Shown here piece after piece: positions 1 through 12,143 of a stretch of DNA of 64,000 nucleotides (its first letter is position 1; the number at the start of each line of letters is the position of its first letter). Below the pieces are notes generated by a model. It was not told the origin of the DNA, ran no database searches, and saw nothing but the letters and a program-made list of their open reading frames with translations. Both the position numbers and the translations under genes were made by a program. The stretch comes from Neurospora intermedia (Eukaryota > Ascomycota > Sordariomycetes > Sordariales > Sordariaceae). The DNA lies in contig BTPP01000005.1 in NCBI GenBank assembly GCA_037102815.1, positions 2,728,001 to 2,792,000 of the forward strand, given 5' to 3'.

Positions 1-1550
1 ATTATTAATATAAATAATTATTTTCGGGATAGTACTATTGGAAGTAGGGCCGAGAAGGAATTTAAAACGTTTAAAGTTTTATATTTTAAACCTAGGGATA
101 GAATTAAAAATAATACTAATATTAAGCCGATTGATAGAAGTATAGATAATTTAAAGCGAATTTATTAATTGTCCGAATAGATAGAAGCCGGCGTATTTAC
201 GTATATATACTTCTAATTCCTTAATTAATATAACCGTATATTCGAACTATAGGATTAAAAGGGGTAGAGTCCGACGGAATTAATAAAAATCGGAGAAATA
301 GGTACAAAAGTCGCACTATTAATAAATAATATAAAGTTCGTTAATAACAATAAACGCTATCCGGGTAGCGAATTCTAAAGCACAAAGGAATTTGAGAAAT
401 CGGTAATAAAGGGTTTACTCGGGTCTAAAGAAAATATATATAAAATATCCCGAACGTATATAATCCTATAGTATATTAATCTAAATATATTAATTACCTA
501 TTAGAAAAAATAGGGTAGGTTTATATACTTTATAGAAGTCTTAATTAATTAATAGGGGTTTAGCGCTGGGATATAATATAATAACGTCCCTTTATTCTTA
601 ATTAAAACGAATAAGAGGTATAATTTATATTATAATTTATATAGGAAGAATAACCGATACTATTTAAAATACAATACTTTTACTAAAACCAATTATAATA
701 ATAAAAATTATATTACTATACTAATAAATAATATAATAGATATATTCAACCTATTTAGGGTAAGGCTAACGTAGGGTTTAACCGGACGCTAATCGAGCGA
801 TCGGGTTAAGTAAAAGTCGAACGATAGTATATATAAACCGAATTTAAAGTTATTTATACTCGTTTAAATTCGTATATTTAATAATTGTAGCGATATATTA
901 CTGCGTAGTTATATTTAGTATAAGTAAAGTAGTAAGGTTGGAACAAGTTTCAAAATATTGAATAAAAGTAAAAATTTCGTCGAAAGTATAATCTAGTTGG
1001 GCTATTATCTTAACTAAGTTTTAAATAATTTAGATTAAAATTAATAGAAATACAATACCCATTTTTTAAATAAGGATTATTGCAACCGACGAAGGTAACC
1101 CCCTAATAGATAATTAATAGTAAATATAGGTAATAATAGAAAAAAAAAAAAAGGTTTATAGAAGTTCGTACTTGTACTATATCCAATAAACAAGCCGCTT
1201 CTAAATGCGACTTATTATTATTAAGATATTTAAAAGTATTTATAAATTTCTTATCTCTATTGAGGCCGATTTATATATATACAACTATAGCCGACGGTAT
1301 TTTTGCGTAAAACTGTAACAGACCTCCTCTTACAAAAGTTCGAGGAGGGGAGACCCACATAATTGTAGGGCGGGTCCGCTGAAGGTTGTCGTCGGAGGTC
1401 GTGTGATAGAGACTATGTTTGTTCGTATTCGCTAAGGAATAGCCGAAGGGGGTAGTAGTGAAACCTCTAGGGTAGGCGAGATTAAGTCTCCACTTTTTAT
1501 TTCGACCCCTGTCTACCCGGGAGACTTCTTCCACCTTAGAACTCTTTAAA

Positions 1551-1590
1551 GCTCCCTGAGCCTCCCTGAGCCTCCCTAAGCCTCCCTGGG
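1551..1590 (+). repeat. four tandem 10-bp units CCTCCCTGAG
   Basis: Four near-identical units (CCTCCCTGAG, the last two ending AAG and GGG) lie inside a GC-richer patch, about 1270-1640, of the otherwise A+T-rich fossil element. Retained CpA and CpG make the patch look less affected by RIP than its surroundings. No function is evident. Confidence 0.7.
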
Positions 1591-4500
1591 CCACACTGGG
1601 CTTCTGGGCCGCCTTGGCAAGCCTGGTAGACTACCTTCTAAGAAGGTTAGGGTTATATAATAGAATTTTAACTACTAGTATCAATAAAAATCAACTTATA
1701 TATATATATTTATATATAATTGCTTATACCCGTAAGGTATAATATAACCCCGTAAATCCGTTATATATATATAATATTATATAATATATATAGTAAGCCC
1801 AACAGTTTTAATAGAGTTAGTATTAGAATTATTAAGTTTTATATTGACTTATTATTAGAAAATACTAAAAATTTTTCCTTGGAAGGGTTGGGAAAAGAAT
1901 AATTCCTATATAAAGCCGGGTATAGGAGTAAATAAGAGTATTAAATAAGGAGGCGGGAGTTTCGAACTTTCTGGGTTCTATAGAAATAAATGTTATTAAA
2001 ATCCCTATTACTATTAATAATAAAGATTAATTTTATACCTTTATTAATAAAAGTTACTAATACTATACTGTAATTAGTAAGAAAGTAGTTGAGAAATTAA
2101 AGATTTTAATAATTCTAATTCCTTGGAGATAAGTTAGAGGTGCCTCCGCTAAAATAGAAGGTGTAGAAATTAAGAGTATTATTTATTTTAAAGTATATAT
2201 TTATAGCTACGAGTCGGTTATTTATATTTATGTAATTTTTAAGTTAAAGTTCCCTATAATATTAGGAAAGCCGTAGTTAATTGCGATAAAAGCCTATTCA
2301 ATCCCGTATAAATATAAACTTTAGTATAGAGTAATTGGATATTAGATCTTACATTTAGAATATATATTTAAAGGGTCTTCCCCTTGTGTAATAGAGATTA
2401 AAGAAGCCGTTTACTGTTTAATTATTACCTTCGTAGTTATATTAAATTGGATTAAGAAAGAAAACGGTAGAGAAGTAGTGGAAATAGTAATATTTACCGT
2501 CAGCCTACAAAACGTAGAGAAAGTTCTTAAACCTAAGGTTGATTTTATTGACGAAGAATTAAAAAAGAGGATTCTTATTAATATATACGATTTACTCTAC
2601 GTATAGAAATAGTCGGAGGCCGATAAGGTTAACCCGTATTGCTCTAATATTGATTATAGGATAGAAATAAAGAAGGATAAATATAGTAAAGAAATACCGT
2701 TACCCTATAGATTATTCTATAGTATATTAAGAGACGAGCTTTTAGTACTAAAGAAAACGTTTAAAGACCTTTTTAATAAAGGGTTTATTTATACTAATAA
2801 TTCTTTAGCCGTAATATTAATCTTCTTTATTTAGAAGTTTAATAGAAGGTTATAGTTTTATTATAATTATTGAATTTTAAATACTATTATAAGAATTAAT
2901 TACTACTTACTACCTTTAATTAAAGAAACCTTCTATATTATAATTAAAGTGAAATAATTTACTAAAATAGATATAGTATAAGCGTTCTATAAAATCCGTA
3001 TAGCCGAGGGAAAGGAAGGAAAGACGGCCTTCTATATATAATATAGCCTTTTTAAATAATTTATAATACCCTTTAGGTTATTAAGAGCTCTAACGACCTT
3101 TTAACGGTATATTAATAGTATCCTTAGTAATTACTTCGACGATTTTGCTTTAACTTATATAAATAATATATTAATCTTCTCGTCCGGATTGAAGAAAGAT
3201 TATTTAAAGAAAGTCCGTAAGGTAGTAGAACGGCTAGCGGTAGTTAGGCCCTATTTAAACTCTAAAAAGTATAAATTTACTATTAAGAATATAAAATATT
3301 TTAATTTTATAATCGTTGTAGGCGTAGGTATTTAGGCGGACTCCGAGAAGATTAAGGTAATTATAGATTAGGAAACTCCGACGTTTTAGAAGGGAGTAAG
3401 GAGTTTTCTAGGCTTTGCGAATTATTATTGTATATTTATTAAAGATTTCTTTATAATAGTAGGATTATTAATAGCGTTTATAGGGAAGGGGGTCCCCTTC
3501 GAATAAATTATTAAATATAATATTATATTTCGAAAGTTAAAGAAATTATTTATCAAAGCCCCTATTTTTATATAATAGGATCCTAATTTACTTATATTTT
3601 TAGAAACGGACTATAGTAATTATAGGTTAGATAGTATCTTTACTTAAGAGAGAGATAGTAAGAAGATTGTAATAGTATACTATTTTTAGAAGTTTACGCT
3701 AGCCGAATATAATTACCCTATTTATAATAAAAAAATATTAACGATTATCCGGTATTTAGAAGAATAGTTAATAGAGTTTAAGAATTATAAGAAGTTTATT
3801 ATTATAACCGACTATTGGAATTTTAAATACTTTATAGAAAAGTAGAAATTATTTAAACGTTAAGCGTATTGGGTTAAATTACTCTCGAAATTTAATTTCG
3901 AAATTTAATATTATTTAAGTAAATTTACTGTAATATTTAATGCCCTATTTCGGCGGGATTAGAATAAGTTTAACGAAGGAGATATAGAGGCGAAGGAAAT
4001 ATAATTAATCCTTTAGGAGGCTCTTAAAAATTATATTTGTATAGTAGCCTCCTTTATAGTTGCGGAGGAGGGTATAAAGGTATTTAAAAATCCGGATTTA
4101 TAGTAATTTTATAAGAAGGTAGCTTAATAAAATACGATCTATTAAAATGTCTTCCAAATTATTATTAACAGCGATTAAAGTCTACCTATTATAATTTAAA
4201 ATTTAAAAGTATAATTAGACGAATATTTAATTAATAGTTTAAGAAGGTTATATTATAAAGGCTGCGTTTAAATCCCTAGTACTCTAATTATTATTGAAGT
4301 AACCGTCCTCTATATATTATTAAAGGATTTAGAGAGAAATGTCCTATATACGCGCTTTATTTAAAGGATATATAATTTAATCGCCTTCGGTTATTTAAAG
4401 AAAGAAAGTATAATTTATACTATTAATAGAAATTTTTATTAATTATTAATAAATATTTATATTCGTCAGTTTATAATTAATTATAATACTTATAGAAGGG

Positions 4501-6458
4501 TAAAGTATTAGAAAGATTAAAAGAAAGGATTGTTTAGATTATTATTAATTTTAGATTAATTCTTTAGAAATATTTAAATAAATTTTATTACTAATTTACT
4601 ACTTTTAGGAAACTATATAAACCTTTTAGTAATTAAAAACCAGTTTAATAAAGTAGTAATTTTAAAGTTTATATTTACTATAGAAGTAAGAGCGGTCGTT
4701 AAAACTTTTTTATAATACTTTATATACTATTATAGTTAATTTAAATTTATTATTAGTAATAAGGGTCCTAATTGGATTAATAGCTTTTAGAAATACTTTT
4801 ATAACTTCTTTGGGGTAGAATAGTAATTAAATATAGTATTTTACCCTTAGACTAACGGTAGATTAGAATATATAAATTAAGAGGTGTAAATATTTTTAAA
4901 AATCTTTATAAATTACGTATAGAATAATTAGGATTATTAGTACCCCGCTATATAATTAGCGATTAAAAGTAGAGTAAATATTATAATTAGAATATTTCTA
5001 TTCTTTGCTACTTATAACTACTATTTATAGTCCCCTATAACCGTCGTTGCCCAACCTATAGGAGTCGAACCTATAAATTCCTAAAAGAGAGTTAAAGGCT
5101 TCGTTATATAACTATAATAAATTATAAATTTTTGCTAAATAATAATAATTATTTTAGTATAGGATTAGGAGCATTTTACGAATTGTAAGAAATAACCGGC
5201 CGAGGTATTTAAAGAGGGGGATAAAATTTAGTTAAACTTTAAAAATTTCCGAACTAAACGCCCTAAGAAGAAGTTAAATTAAATATACGCCAAATATATA
5301 ATTTTAAAAATATTTAGCCTATATATAATAAAGTTTATTAATTTTACTATAGGGGTTTTTAATAAATTCTATATAAATCTATTATAATATATTTAAAATA
5401 ATCCCCTATTAAAATAAATTGTTACTAATCCCCAACCCCTAATTATTATAATCGACGGCGAAAAAAAGTATTTTGTAGAGGAAATCCTATATTATTAAAC
5501 GAAGAAAGGGCGTAAAAAAGTATTAGTAAAGTAAGTAGGATAGGTAAAATAGATTTAGGAACCCTTATAAATAATAGTTAATATTGTAGTATTAAACTAT
5601 TTTAAAGCTAAATATAATTTAACTATTATTAATAATAATTTAGTAAAATATTTTATTATAAAGTACGAGAAATAATAATGTCGGTTACGAAGGAAAAGGA
5701 AAGGAATAATATTAATATTAAATTTTACTATTTCTTTTAGTTCTTCCGTTTATAATTATTATTAACCTCTAATATATTTATTTTTGCTTATAGAGCCGCT
5801 ATATTTATTTATAACGCTTATAATTTTTAAAGGGAGGTCGCCGCTAATAAGGGGGAAGGGGGTAAGGGGGACGCCGCTTCTATATAATAAAAGTACTTAC
5901 AATTAAAAAGAAAAAAAAAAAAAAAATTAGTATTAATATTTTAGAGAAGGAATAGAAACGGAAAGAAAAGGGTAAGAATAATATACCGGTCGATAAAAAC
6001 CTTTTTATATAATTCGGTAATATTCTTTTAGATATTTATATAGTAATTTAAATTATTTTTTACTATTACTTTAATTGAACGGTCCGCCGCCGTTTCTTAA
6101 GTAGTAAATATATATATAGTTAAGGGTAATACCCGGTTATACTACTTACTATTATTATAATAATTTATATATATAGTACGATTAGGTATTGTAAAATACG
6201 CCCGCTCTATATTAATATAAATAATATAGAGGACGGCCGATTCTTCGTAGTCTAATTGTAATAAAAGGGTTAGCGACGAAATAATAGCGGGGTAGAGATT
6301 CGGGGAGAGCGGAATATAAAAAAAAAAAAAAAAAAAAAATTTATATTTCGTTAGTACTTTTTAATAACCTTCGAATTAAAGGGGGTAATAATAGCGGGAT
6401 AGTAGGGGGCGGGAATAGTAGCGGGAGGGGAGGAATATATAGGGATTTAAAAAGGGGG

Positions 6459-7128
6459 TGTTAGGGGAAATAAATATTAAAAAGGAGGGTTAATAAGCGA
6501 AGTATATTAGGAGGGGGGGTTAGCGGGCGAAAGGCGTTAGGAGGAGGGGTTAATAGGTAAAATATTAAAGTAAATAGAAGGAAGGCTAGTAAATAAGGAA
6601 TTAGGAGGGGTAGCGGGTATTAAGGGGCCGGAAGCCGGGGCAGAGAAAAATAGTATATAGTAGAATATTTAAAAATATTAAGGGGGTCGGAGGTAATAGA
6701 TAGGTACTAAATAGAAAAGGGAATAATACTATTTACTTTAGGGGATTAAACCGCTGCTAAAAAAAAAAAAAGAAGAGGGAAAAATTTAAAAAGCGAAGGA
6801 AAAGGGGATTATATATACGAATTTAAGTAAGTATAAATATTTAAACGGGGCGCGTACATTCAAACTACTACCTACTACCTATTATTACCTACCGCTCTCT
6901 AGCGTTTAATATTATAATTATAATACTAAATAGAAGGTACAATTACGTTGGTTAGTAGTATAGGAGATAAATTTATAATTAAAATGGAAATTGCGAACGT
7001 ATAGGAGACCGACTATAACGGTAGGTAGGAGAGGGGTAAGGAAGGGGGAAGAGAGGAATAATATTATAGGGTTAGCGCCCGGGTTATAGATTCTAGTCTC
7101 TAGATTAGAATTATTATTAGCTATAATA
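6459..7128 (+). repeat. probable 3' LTR of the chromovirus
   Basis: The segment starts TGTTAGGGG directly after a purine-rich tract (AAAAAGGGGG), the usual position of a polypurine primer. It ends in an A+T-rich ...CTATAATA at 7128, which could be a RIP-altered form of an LTR end. Sequence composition changes to ordinary GC shortly after. The partner LTR is not in the window, so the right boundary is inferred. The next five bases (GCGTA) would be the target duplication if the boundary is right. Confidence 0.5.
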
Positions 7129-8089
7129 GCGTAGAGTGCGCAGCCCCGATGAAAACCTCTGCGCTGGTAGATCCGCATTTCAAATAGACTTTTCCCTCCT
7201 TTATAGAACTTTAATCAAGCTATACGACCAACACCCGTATTAACCGTGCTGTCCCCGTTACAGCTACAACGCTTATATTTTGGTATGCGGCCTTCATCAT
7301 AACGTAGTTAATCGGGCGATTGAATGCACTAGTTAAGAGGGCATTGTCGACACCTTTGTATGAATCAACCTCCTTTGCTTTAGTAATTGCGTTAATAGCC
7401 TCGCGGCTACGGCTATAGTATTCGTTCTCGGATATGTGGCCGCAAATGCCGTATTTCGTCCCTTCCCTAAGCCCAACCAGCGTCAACTGGGCCACACACC
7501 ACCACACGCAGCCATCGAACCCACAGGAACAGCGGCCATCCTTCCCTACAGCTTTACCTACCGCTACAAAACCTCGTCAAGGAGGACGTTCTTATAAAGC
7601 ACACCCACGCCCATTCTTCTTCTTCTCGTTGGACCGCAACCGAAGAGGTGATAAACTTGAGCGTCGGCTGAGGTCTGGTGCTAAAGCGAAGCTCGGAGAT
7701 GGCGCAGTTCCTTTTCCTCTTCCGAAGTGTTCCCGTATCGAGGTTATTTCCAACTCTACTATTGGAGTCTCGCCCTCCATACCTGTACCATTGAGGTAAG
7801 TGTCCTCGATATCTTCGTACCCAACAAGTACATCTTCCACATCGTCTCGTAGATTTTAGCTACTACCTTCCATCCACTATAGAGCCCGTATCCCAAAGTT
7901 CGTCCTATTACTCAATAGTCTCTCACAGGCTTATCCGCAATCTTTAACGGTTATAAGTCCAAACTCTATTTTAATAGGAGGCTAGTACGGTTCTTCTTGA
8001 GAAGATGTATCCGGTAATAAACCAGGTCAACTCGTCATCCTCAAAGTCAGGCTCGCGGAAGTATGCGTGCAGCATAGGACACTAATGAA
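7129..8089. other. no supported gene; transition from A+T-rich fossil to ordinary-GC DNA
   Basis: Composition returns to ordinary GC near 7200. Several overlapping open frames of 80-120 codons occur on both strands (for example 7220-7507 minus and 7434-7799 plus), but none shows a recognisable domain or a convincing start or splice context. I see nothing that can be called. Confidence 0.5.
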
Positions 8090-8194
8090 GTTTTGTCTTC
8101 CACATTTATAGTTTTGTCCTTTCAATACATGGTTCTGTCCTTCCCATATAGGTTTTTATCTTCCACATATATGGTTTTGTCCTCCACCTATAAA
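8090..8194 (+). repeat. minisatellite, about five imperfect ~21-bp units
   Basis: Five imperfect tandem copies of a unit close to GTTTTGTCCTTCCACATATA can be read in succession, starting near 8090, 8111, 8132, 8151 and 8173. They differ by a few substitutions and one or two length changes. The array is noncoding as far as can be seen. Confidence 0.65.
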
Positions 8195-8199
8195 ACTAC

Positions 8200-8990
8200 C
8201 TTTACCGCAGGACTTCAGATAAAAAGCCCTTAATACTAGCAGGCCATTTTCAACATTGGTTTGGTTGGTTACAGGATTTGGTGGTTTTACTAGAAGATAA
8301 GTAACCTGGCCGAGATCCCTTCTCTTGGAAAGCGCATCTGGCCAAAAAGAGCTGGGCAGAGAAATACTGCAGCCTCAAGACTATCACAGCAATCATCCAC
8401 TTCCTCATCGGCGAAGACCGGGACTGCAAGGTCTATAACGGCCTAGGTTGCGACATTTTAAGAAACGAAGATCTTATATCCGCGCTCTATGGCTTCGCTA
8501 TAGGCAGCGACACGAGTGAAGTATGTGGTGTTAGAGGGATATTTGACCCAGAGGGCCAGCATCGGATTCTGCAGCGGTTAATCCAATGCTCGACGTTCTC
8601 GAGCGATTGCGTGTACCGCGCGAGGAGGTCAACACGGCCATGATACCTATTTTCCATCATGTCAGCGATAACACCAAGATTGTTCATGATGACGGCTCCT
8701 TCTGGAGTGGCTGTTTGAGGATGGCGAAGAACGAGCCACTTCCTGGTCCTTGTAACCCTAACGCCGGGCGGAGGCAAAGAGTTCCATCTCACCAGGGCGG
8801 CGGATGTTGATGTTGCTGTTATCTTCGTCGGCCATTTTGTGACTGTAAGGAAGGAAATGGGCTTAGAAAGGTAGGTATCCTTTGCAACGTCTCTGCGGCG
8901 ATCATATTTCCCTTGTATCAACTGTTGTCGTTAACGTCTTTGTATCTTGGTCATGGCCGAGAAAAATATAGCAATCTGCAAAATGATGAT
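8200..8990. other. unidentified decayed sequence
   Basis: This stretch has open but unconvincing frames on both strands. One is a minus frame (8487-8921) with a coding-like stretch around GAVIMNNLGVIADMMENRYH; another is a plus frame across 8340-8640. Neither can be tied to a family. Together with the next entries it suggests a field of broken accessory genes, but no function can be given. Confidence 0.3.
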
Positions 8991-8992
8991 TC

Positions 8993-9680
8993 CTAGATAA
9001 CCAAACCCTCGATAGCCAGTTGATCCCACGGCTTCTTCTCTTTCAAAATGGCAATCAGACGGCGAGCTAGAAGATGCCCGCGCATCATGTACGTGAGTGC
9101 GAGCTTATGCGTCGCAATATTGGCTTCGTCGGGATCGGATGCGTTGGCCAATCTCTCGAGTGTAGTAGAGGGACTTGGGTCGGCAATCTTGGTAGGCAAG
9201 CCACCGAGGTTTGATACGACCCTGAAGTTCCCGGTCGTTATGTTCTAGGATTTCTTCAATGTTTCGAATGAGCGTATCGGTGATGTCGGCCTCATTTCGG
9301 AGATAGCCAAGAAGAGCAAATTTCGGATCGTGAACGGCCTCAATCTTGGTGGTCAACTTGTGTCTGTCATGTGTTTGGGCTGACCATCGAGCACAGTTGT
9401 ACGCTATGGTCAGCATTGCCGACCAGTCTCTACAGTCATCATCTTCGGCCAGAGTACAAAAAGACCACCAACAATGTGCGATATAGAGGTGGTAGAATAT
9501 CCGTATCCGAAACGACAGGCTGCTCGGGGCGAAGACAGGTGGCCAATTCGAGTAGGTACTCAGGCTTGAATACCTTGACATCCTTGTCCGGAGCTTGATC
9601 AAACCTAACAATCTATTACGAAGGTAGAAGTAAATTAGGATCCAATACTGGCGCCGGAGACGCGGTGGGAGCGGCGGCAA
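8993..9680 (-). pseudogene. unidentified protein-coding relic
   Basis: Two minus-strand frames look like one gene split by a frame change. The upstream part (9680-9105) includes the segment LLGYLRNEADITDTLIRNIE. The downstream part (9199-8993) includes ERLANASDPDEANIATHKL and ends in a stop at 8993. The switch falls near 9200. Residue composition (balanced, helix-like, few low-complexity runs) looks coding. I do not recognise the family. It lies head-to-tail with other relics of the 7-15 kb zone and has no obvious intact start. Confidence 0.35.
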
Positions 9681-9689
9681 CTCAGATGG

Positions 9690-10270
9690 AGGCTCAGGCG
9701 CAAACCGTCAGGAATGCCATCGCCAACCTATGTGGACAGAATGGCATCCACCTCCCCAGAATCCTGGACTATTACCGCACTTAGACCGAGGAAACTGGCA
9801 CGAAAGGATATGTGACCGCTTCCAAAAACACACCAACTTTAGCCAAAGCCTTCTACCAACACTGCTTGACATTCTTTGCAGACGACGACATGGAGGACTC
9901 TTTGATCACCGCCCAGCGCGATCAGAATCCCCAGCGCCATTTTGGCCGATTTGCAAGCATTGGCTACAGTCGATGCGCAGATTCAACTATACATCAGTCT
10001 GGGCAGGCGGTACAAGGAAGACAGCCAGCAGGCCATTCACCGACGCAAATCCCCGCGTGTTATTAGCAGCGGCGGTAAAAGCCAAGACACCCATTACGCC
10101 AGCCAGAACAGCTCCCAGGCCAAGCGACGCAAGACCAAGTCGCAGTCTCTTTCAAGAGGAAGAAATCAGCCGTCATCGCAGCTTCGGAGGAGGAGGACTG
10201 AGATGACGATAAGGGGAATATTGAGGAGGATGAGTGAGTCCCCGGTCGGTATCGACGGCAATTATTAGTA
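9690..10270 (+). pseudogene. unidentified relic, basic C-terminal part
   Basis: A coding-like plus-strand stretch has a probable frame change near 9945. The first part reads through NAIANLCGQNGIHLPRILDYY, is interrupted by a stop, and continues with AKAFYQHCLTFFADDDMEDS. The second part (9942-10268) contains DAQIQLYISLGRRYKEDSQQ followed by a Lys/Arg/Ser-rich tail, reminiscent of a nuclear or DNA-associated protein. The family is not recognised. It sits upstream of, and on the same strand as, the DUF3435 relic, so it might be another piece of the same mobile region. Confidence 0.3.
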
Positions 10271-10807
10271 ATAGAGCAGCTTGACGTAAGAGTTGAAGTT
10301 AGAAAGTTTCTAGCGGGTGACCAAGTATATTAACGGGTTAGTGCTCGTTTGCTTGTAATTGTCCTGGCGTTATTGTCCGGTTTCAAATGTTGTTACGGAT
10401 ATAGATTTCCACTTAAACTAGGTATATAAAAAGGGTATAAGAAAGTTTTGGAACTCTTGTCATCTAGCCTTTGGTAAAAGGGAACTGTCCTCCGTTCTAG
10501 GGGATATAGGATAATAGTAAAGTTTGTATTGCTATAGAATTTTCTAATTAGTGTGCTTCAATGCCTCTCGTCGTCTCCTTATGGCCTTCTGTCCTGGACA
10601 ATAGGTCTTTACGATTGAAACACCGGATGAAAAGCATCTTTATTATATATATCTCCTACACCCGGTTTCCGACGCATTCATTTTCTAGCCCAACAGAACA
10701 TAAACCTTTCATGTGGGGCTAAAATTCTCCCTGGCAACGCTTAGGGACAGCCAGGCCTGATAATAACGATAATAAATGTTGCGGCCAAGGGACTTCTGGA
10801 GACCGGC
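10271..10807. other. no supported gene
   Basis: An A+T-leaning noncoding stretch. It contains TGTTACGGATATAG near 10390 followed by a TATA-like TATAAAAAGGG, which faintly resembles an LTR start, but no matching end or target duplication was found. Nothing else is supported. Confidence 0.4.
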
Positions 10808-12143
10808 ACCAGGTCCAAACGAACTTATTGCAACGACGTCGGCCTCCTAGAATTGCGGATGCTGATCGATCACGATATCCTCCACACGGGATCTCAAGAA
10901 GTGGCCGAGGCCCACCATCTTGCTTGGGCTTTGGGCCGCATATGTGCTCTTCGACCAGGCAGCATCGGCTGGTCCGGTATGCACGACGACGGCATGTTCT
11001 TGAATAGGAAGGGCGTTCCCATCTCCCGTGGAGAGAGCCTCGGGGATGTTCGAGGTCAGGCTCACCATTCATTGTCTCGGGACCAACTACGACCACGACG
11101 CCGAGGATTCAACTTTCAAGCCTGATGCCATGCGCACAAAATATTTTGACATCATGTCCGCCCAAGAGGCAGATAGCATGTTTCTGTCTGTCCCGCATCA
11201 GAGGCTTCTGGTGATCGCCCTCTGATGCGTGACAGCGTAGCTCAGAAGATGTCTTGATTGATGATCCGTCTAAGTCTCTCTCTAGTCTGCAGCTCCGTCA
11301 AATGAGCCTTTATAGGCTTCTGTTGACAGGGGCTGCTGCTTCCCTCAAAAGAGGGTGATGCCAGGTGCCACTTCCCGTGTCACCCTCCCGGAGGGGAATC
11401 CTCAAGCATTACAGCACCATTGACGAGCTTTTGGATGGAGACCGGCGGAACATCATCATCAGGGAGAGATACTCGGACGTCCCGGTTCTCCTACAAGCCA
11501 AGGCCGAATAAGGGGATGGGGTTGTATTGGACGAACAAACCCTTCAGTGCGCACTCGCTGACACTCTGCCTCAAAGACCGAGGAATGAAGCTTGGTTTTC
11601 ACGAAACCATCACATTTAACTCGTTAAGGCGAAGAAGTGCGAACACTCTTGTGTCTAGCTGCATCATGTCCATCCCAGCCTCTTTGGATGTTTCCAATAT
11701 ACGTTTCCCCGAGACAGAAGATACTCAACTCTGGCCGTTCGCCAGACACAAAAGAGTTGGTTTCGAGAATGCCAGAGTGCTTCTTAACCACAATCCAGAA
11801 ACCCGGACACTGAAACGATACTACATCGACCTAATCCGGACGGACGCTGGTCGTTTCGGCCATCGCCCTAGGCGAAGAGGAGGACCAAGACCGCATGGCA
11901 ACGAGGGAGGCCGAGCTGGCGCTTAACGTCTTGCATAGAGGTAATGATGAAGCCAGGGCAGAATTTGGCCCGCTCCTGAACGCAGCCATGAACAAATTCA
12001 CGGAACAAGACGAACTATACCCACAACAGCCGACCCCGGCGGAGCTTCGAAACTATAAGCGGCGGATAAGATGGGCTGCGGTCCAAAGTCTCTTCAACGA
12101 AGCCACTCGAAGACAGGTCGAGGACATGATAAGTGGCCGATGA
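10808..12143 (+). pseudogene. broken DUF3435 tyrosine recombinase (Crypton / Starship-captain type)
   Basis: The relic encoded a DUF3435 protein, a fungal tyrosine-recombinase family that moves Cryptons and Starships. Pieces lie in order on the plus strand in changing frames. LGRICALRPGSIG (about 10925-10965) carries the first catalytic Arg. FEVRLTIHCLGTN and LSVPHQRLLVIAL (11028-11225) follow. TIDELLDGDRRNIIIRERYS comes near 11420. The catalytic C-terminal part holds LRRRSANTL (about 11624), LLNHNPETRTLKRYYID (about 11780-11830, with the expected His and Tyr), then an acidic to basic tail (to 12143). About 170 bp of foreign-looking sequence (11226-11400) interrupts it, and there are at least three frame changes, so it is not functional. 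No N-terminal start was found. The recombinase family call is fairly firm; whether it belonged to a Starship is inference. Confidence 0.65.

Larger units (their letters stand above)
1..7128 (+). mobile_element. RIP-ruined Ty3/gypsy chromovirus (LTR retrotransposon fossil), left end outside window
   Basis: A fossil LTR retrotransposon read left to right. Although the DNA is strongly A+T-shifted, the order of recognisable parts is typical of Ty3/gypsy chromoviruses: a gag-like segment near 600-700, protease-like sequence near 2020-2110, reverse transcriptase about 2680-3320, RNase H about 3580-3830, an integrase zinc-binding region and core about 4360-5000, and a chromodomain-like segment about 5450-5560. 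A purine tract followed by TGTTAGGG at 6459 marks the 3' LTR. The copy is broken throughout, with very many stops and CpA depletion as expected of RIP, so it is certainly dead. The 5' LTR lies beyond base 1, so LTR divergence and age cannot be judged here. Confidence 0.85.

Noticed and set aside
7220-7840. Overlapping frames of 82-121 codons just right of the chromovirus
   Set aside because: Mutually overlapping on both strands, with no family motif.
10390-10600. Possible solo LTR (TGTTACGG start, TATA-like box, GGACA near 10600)
   Set aside because: No matching end pair, no flanking duplication, and no second copy in the window.
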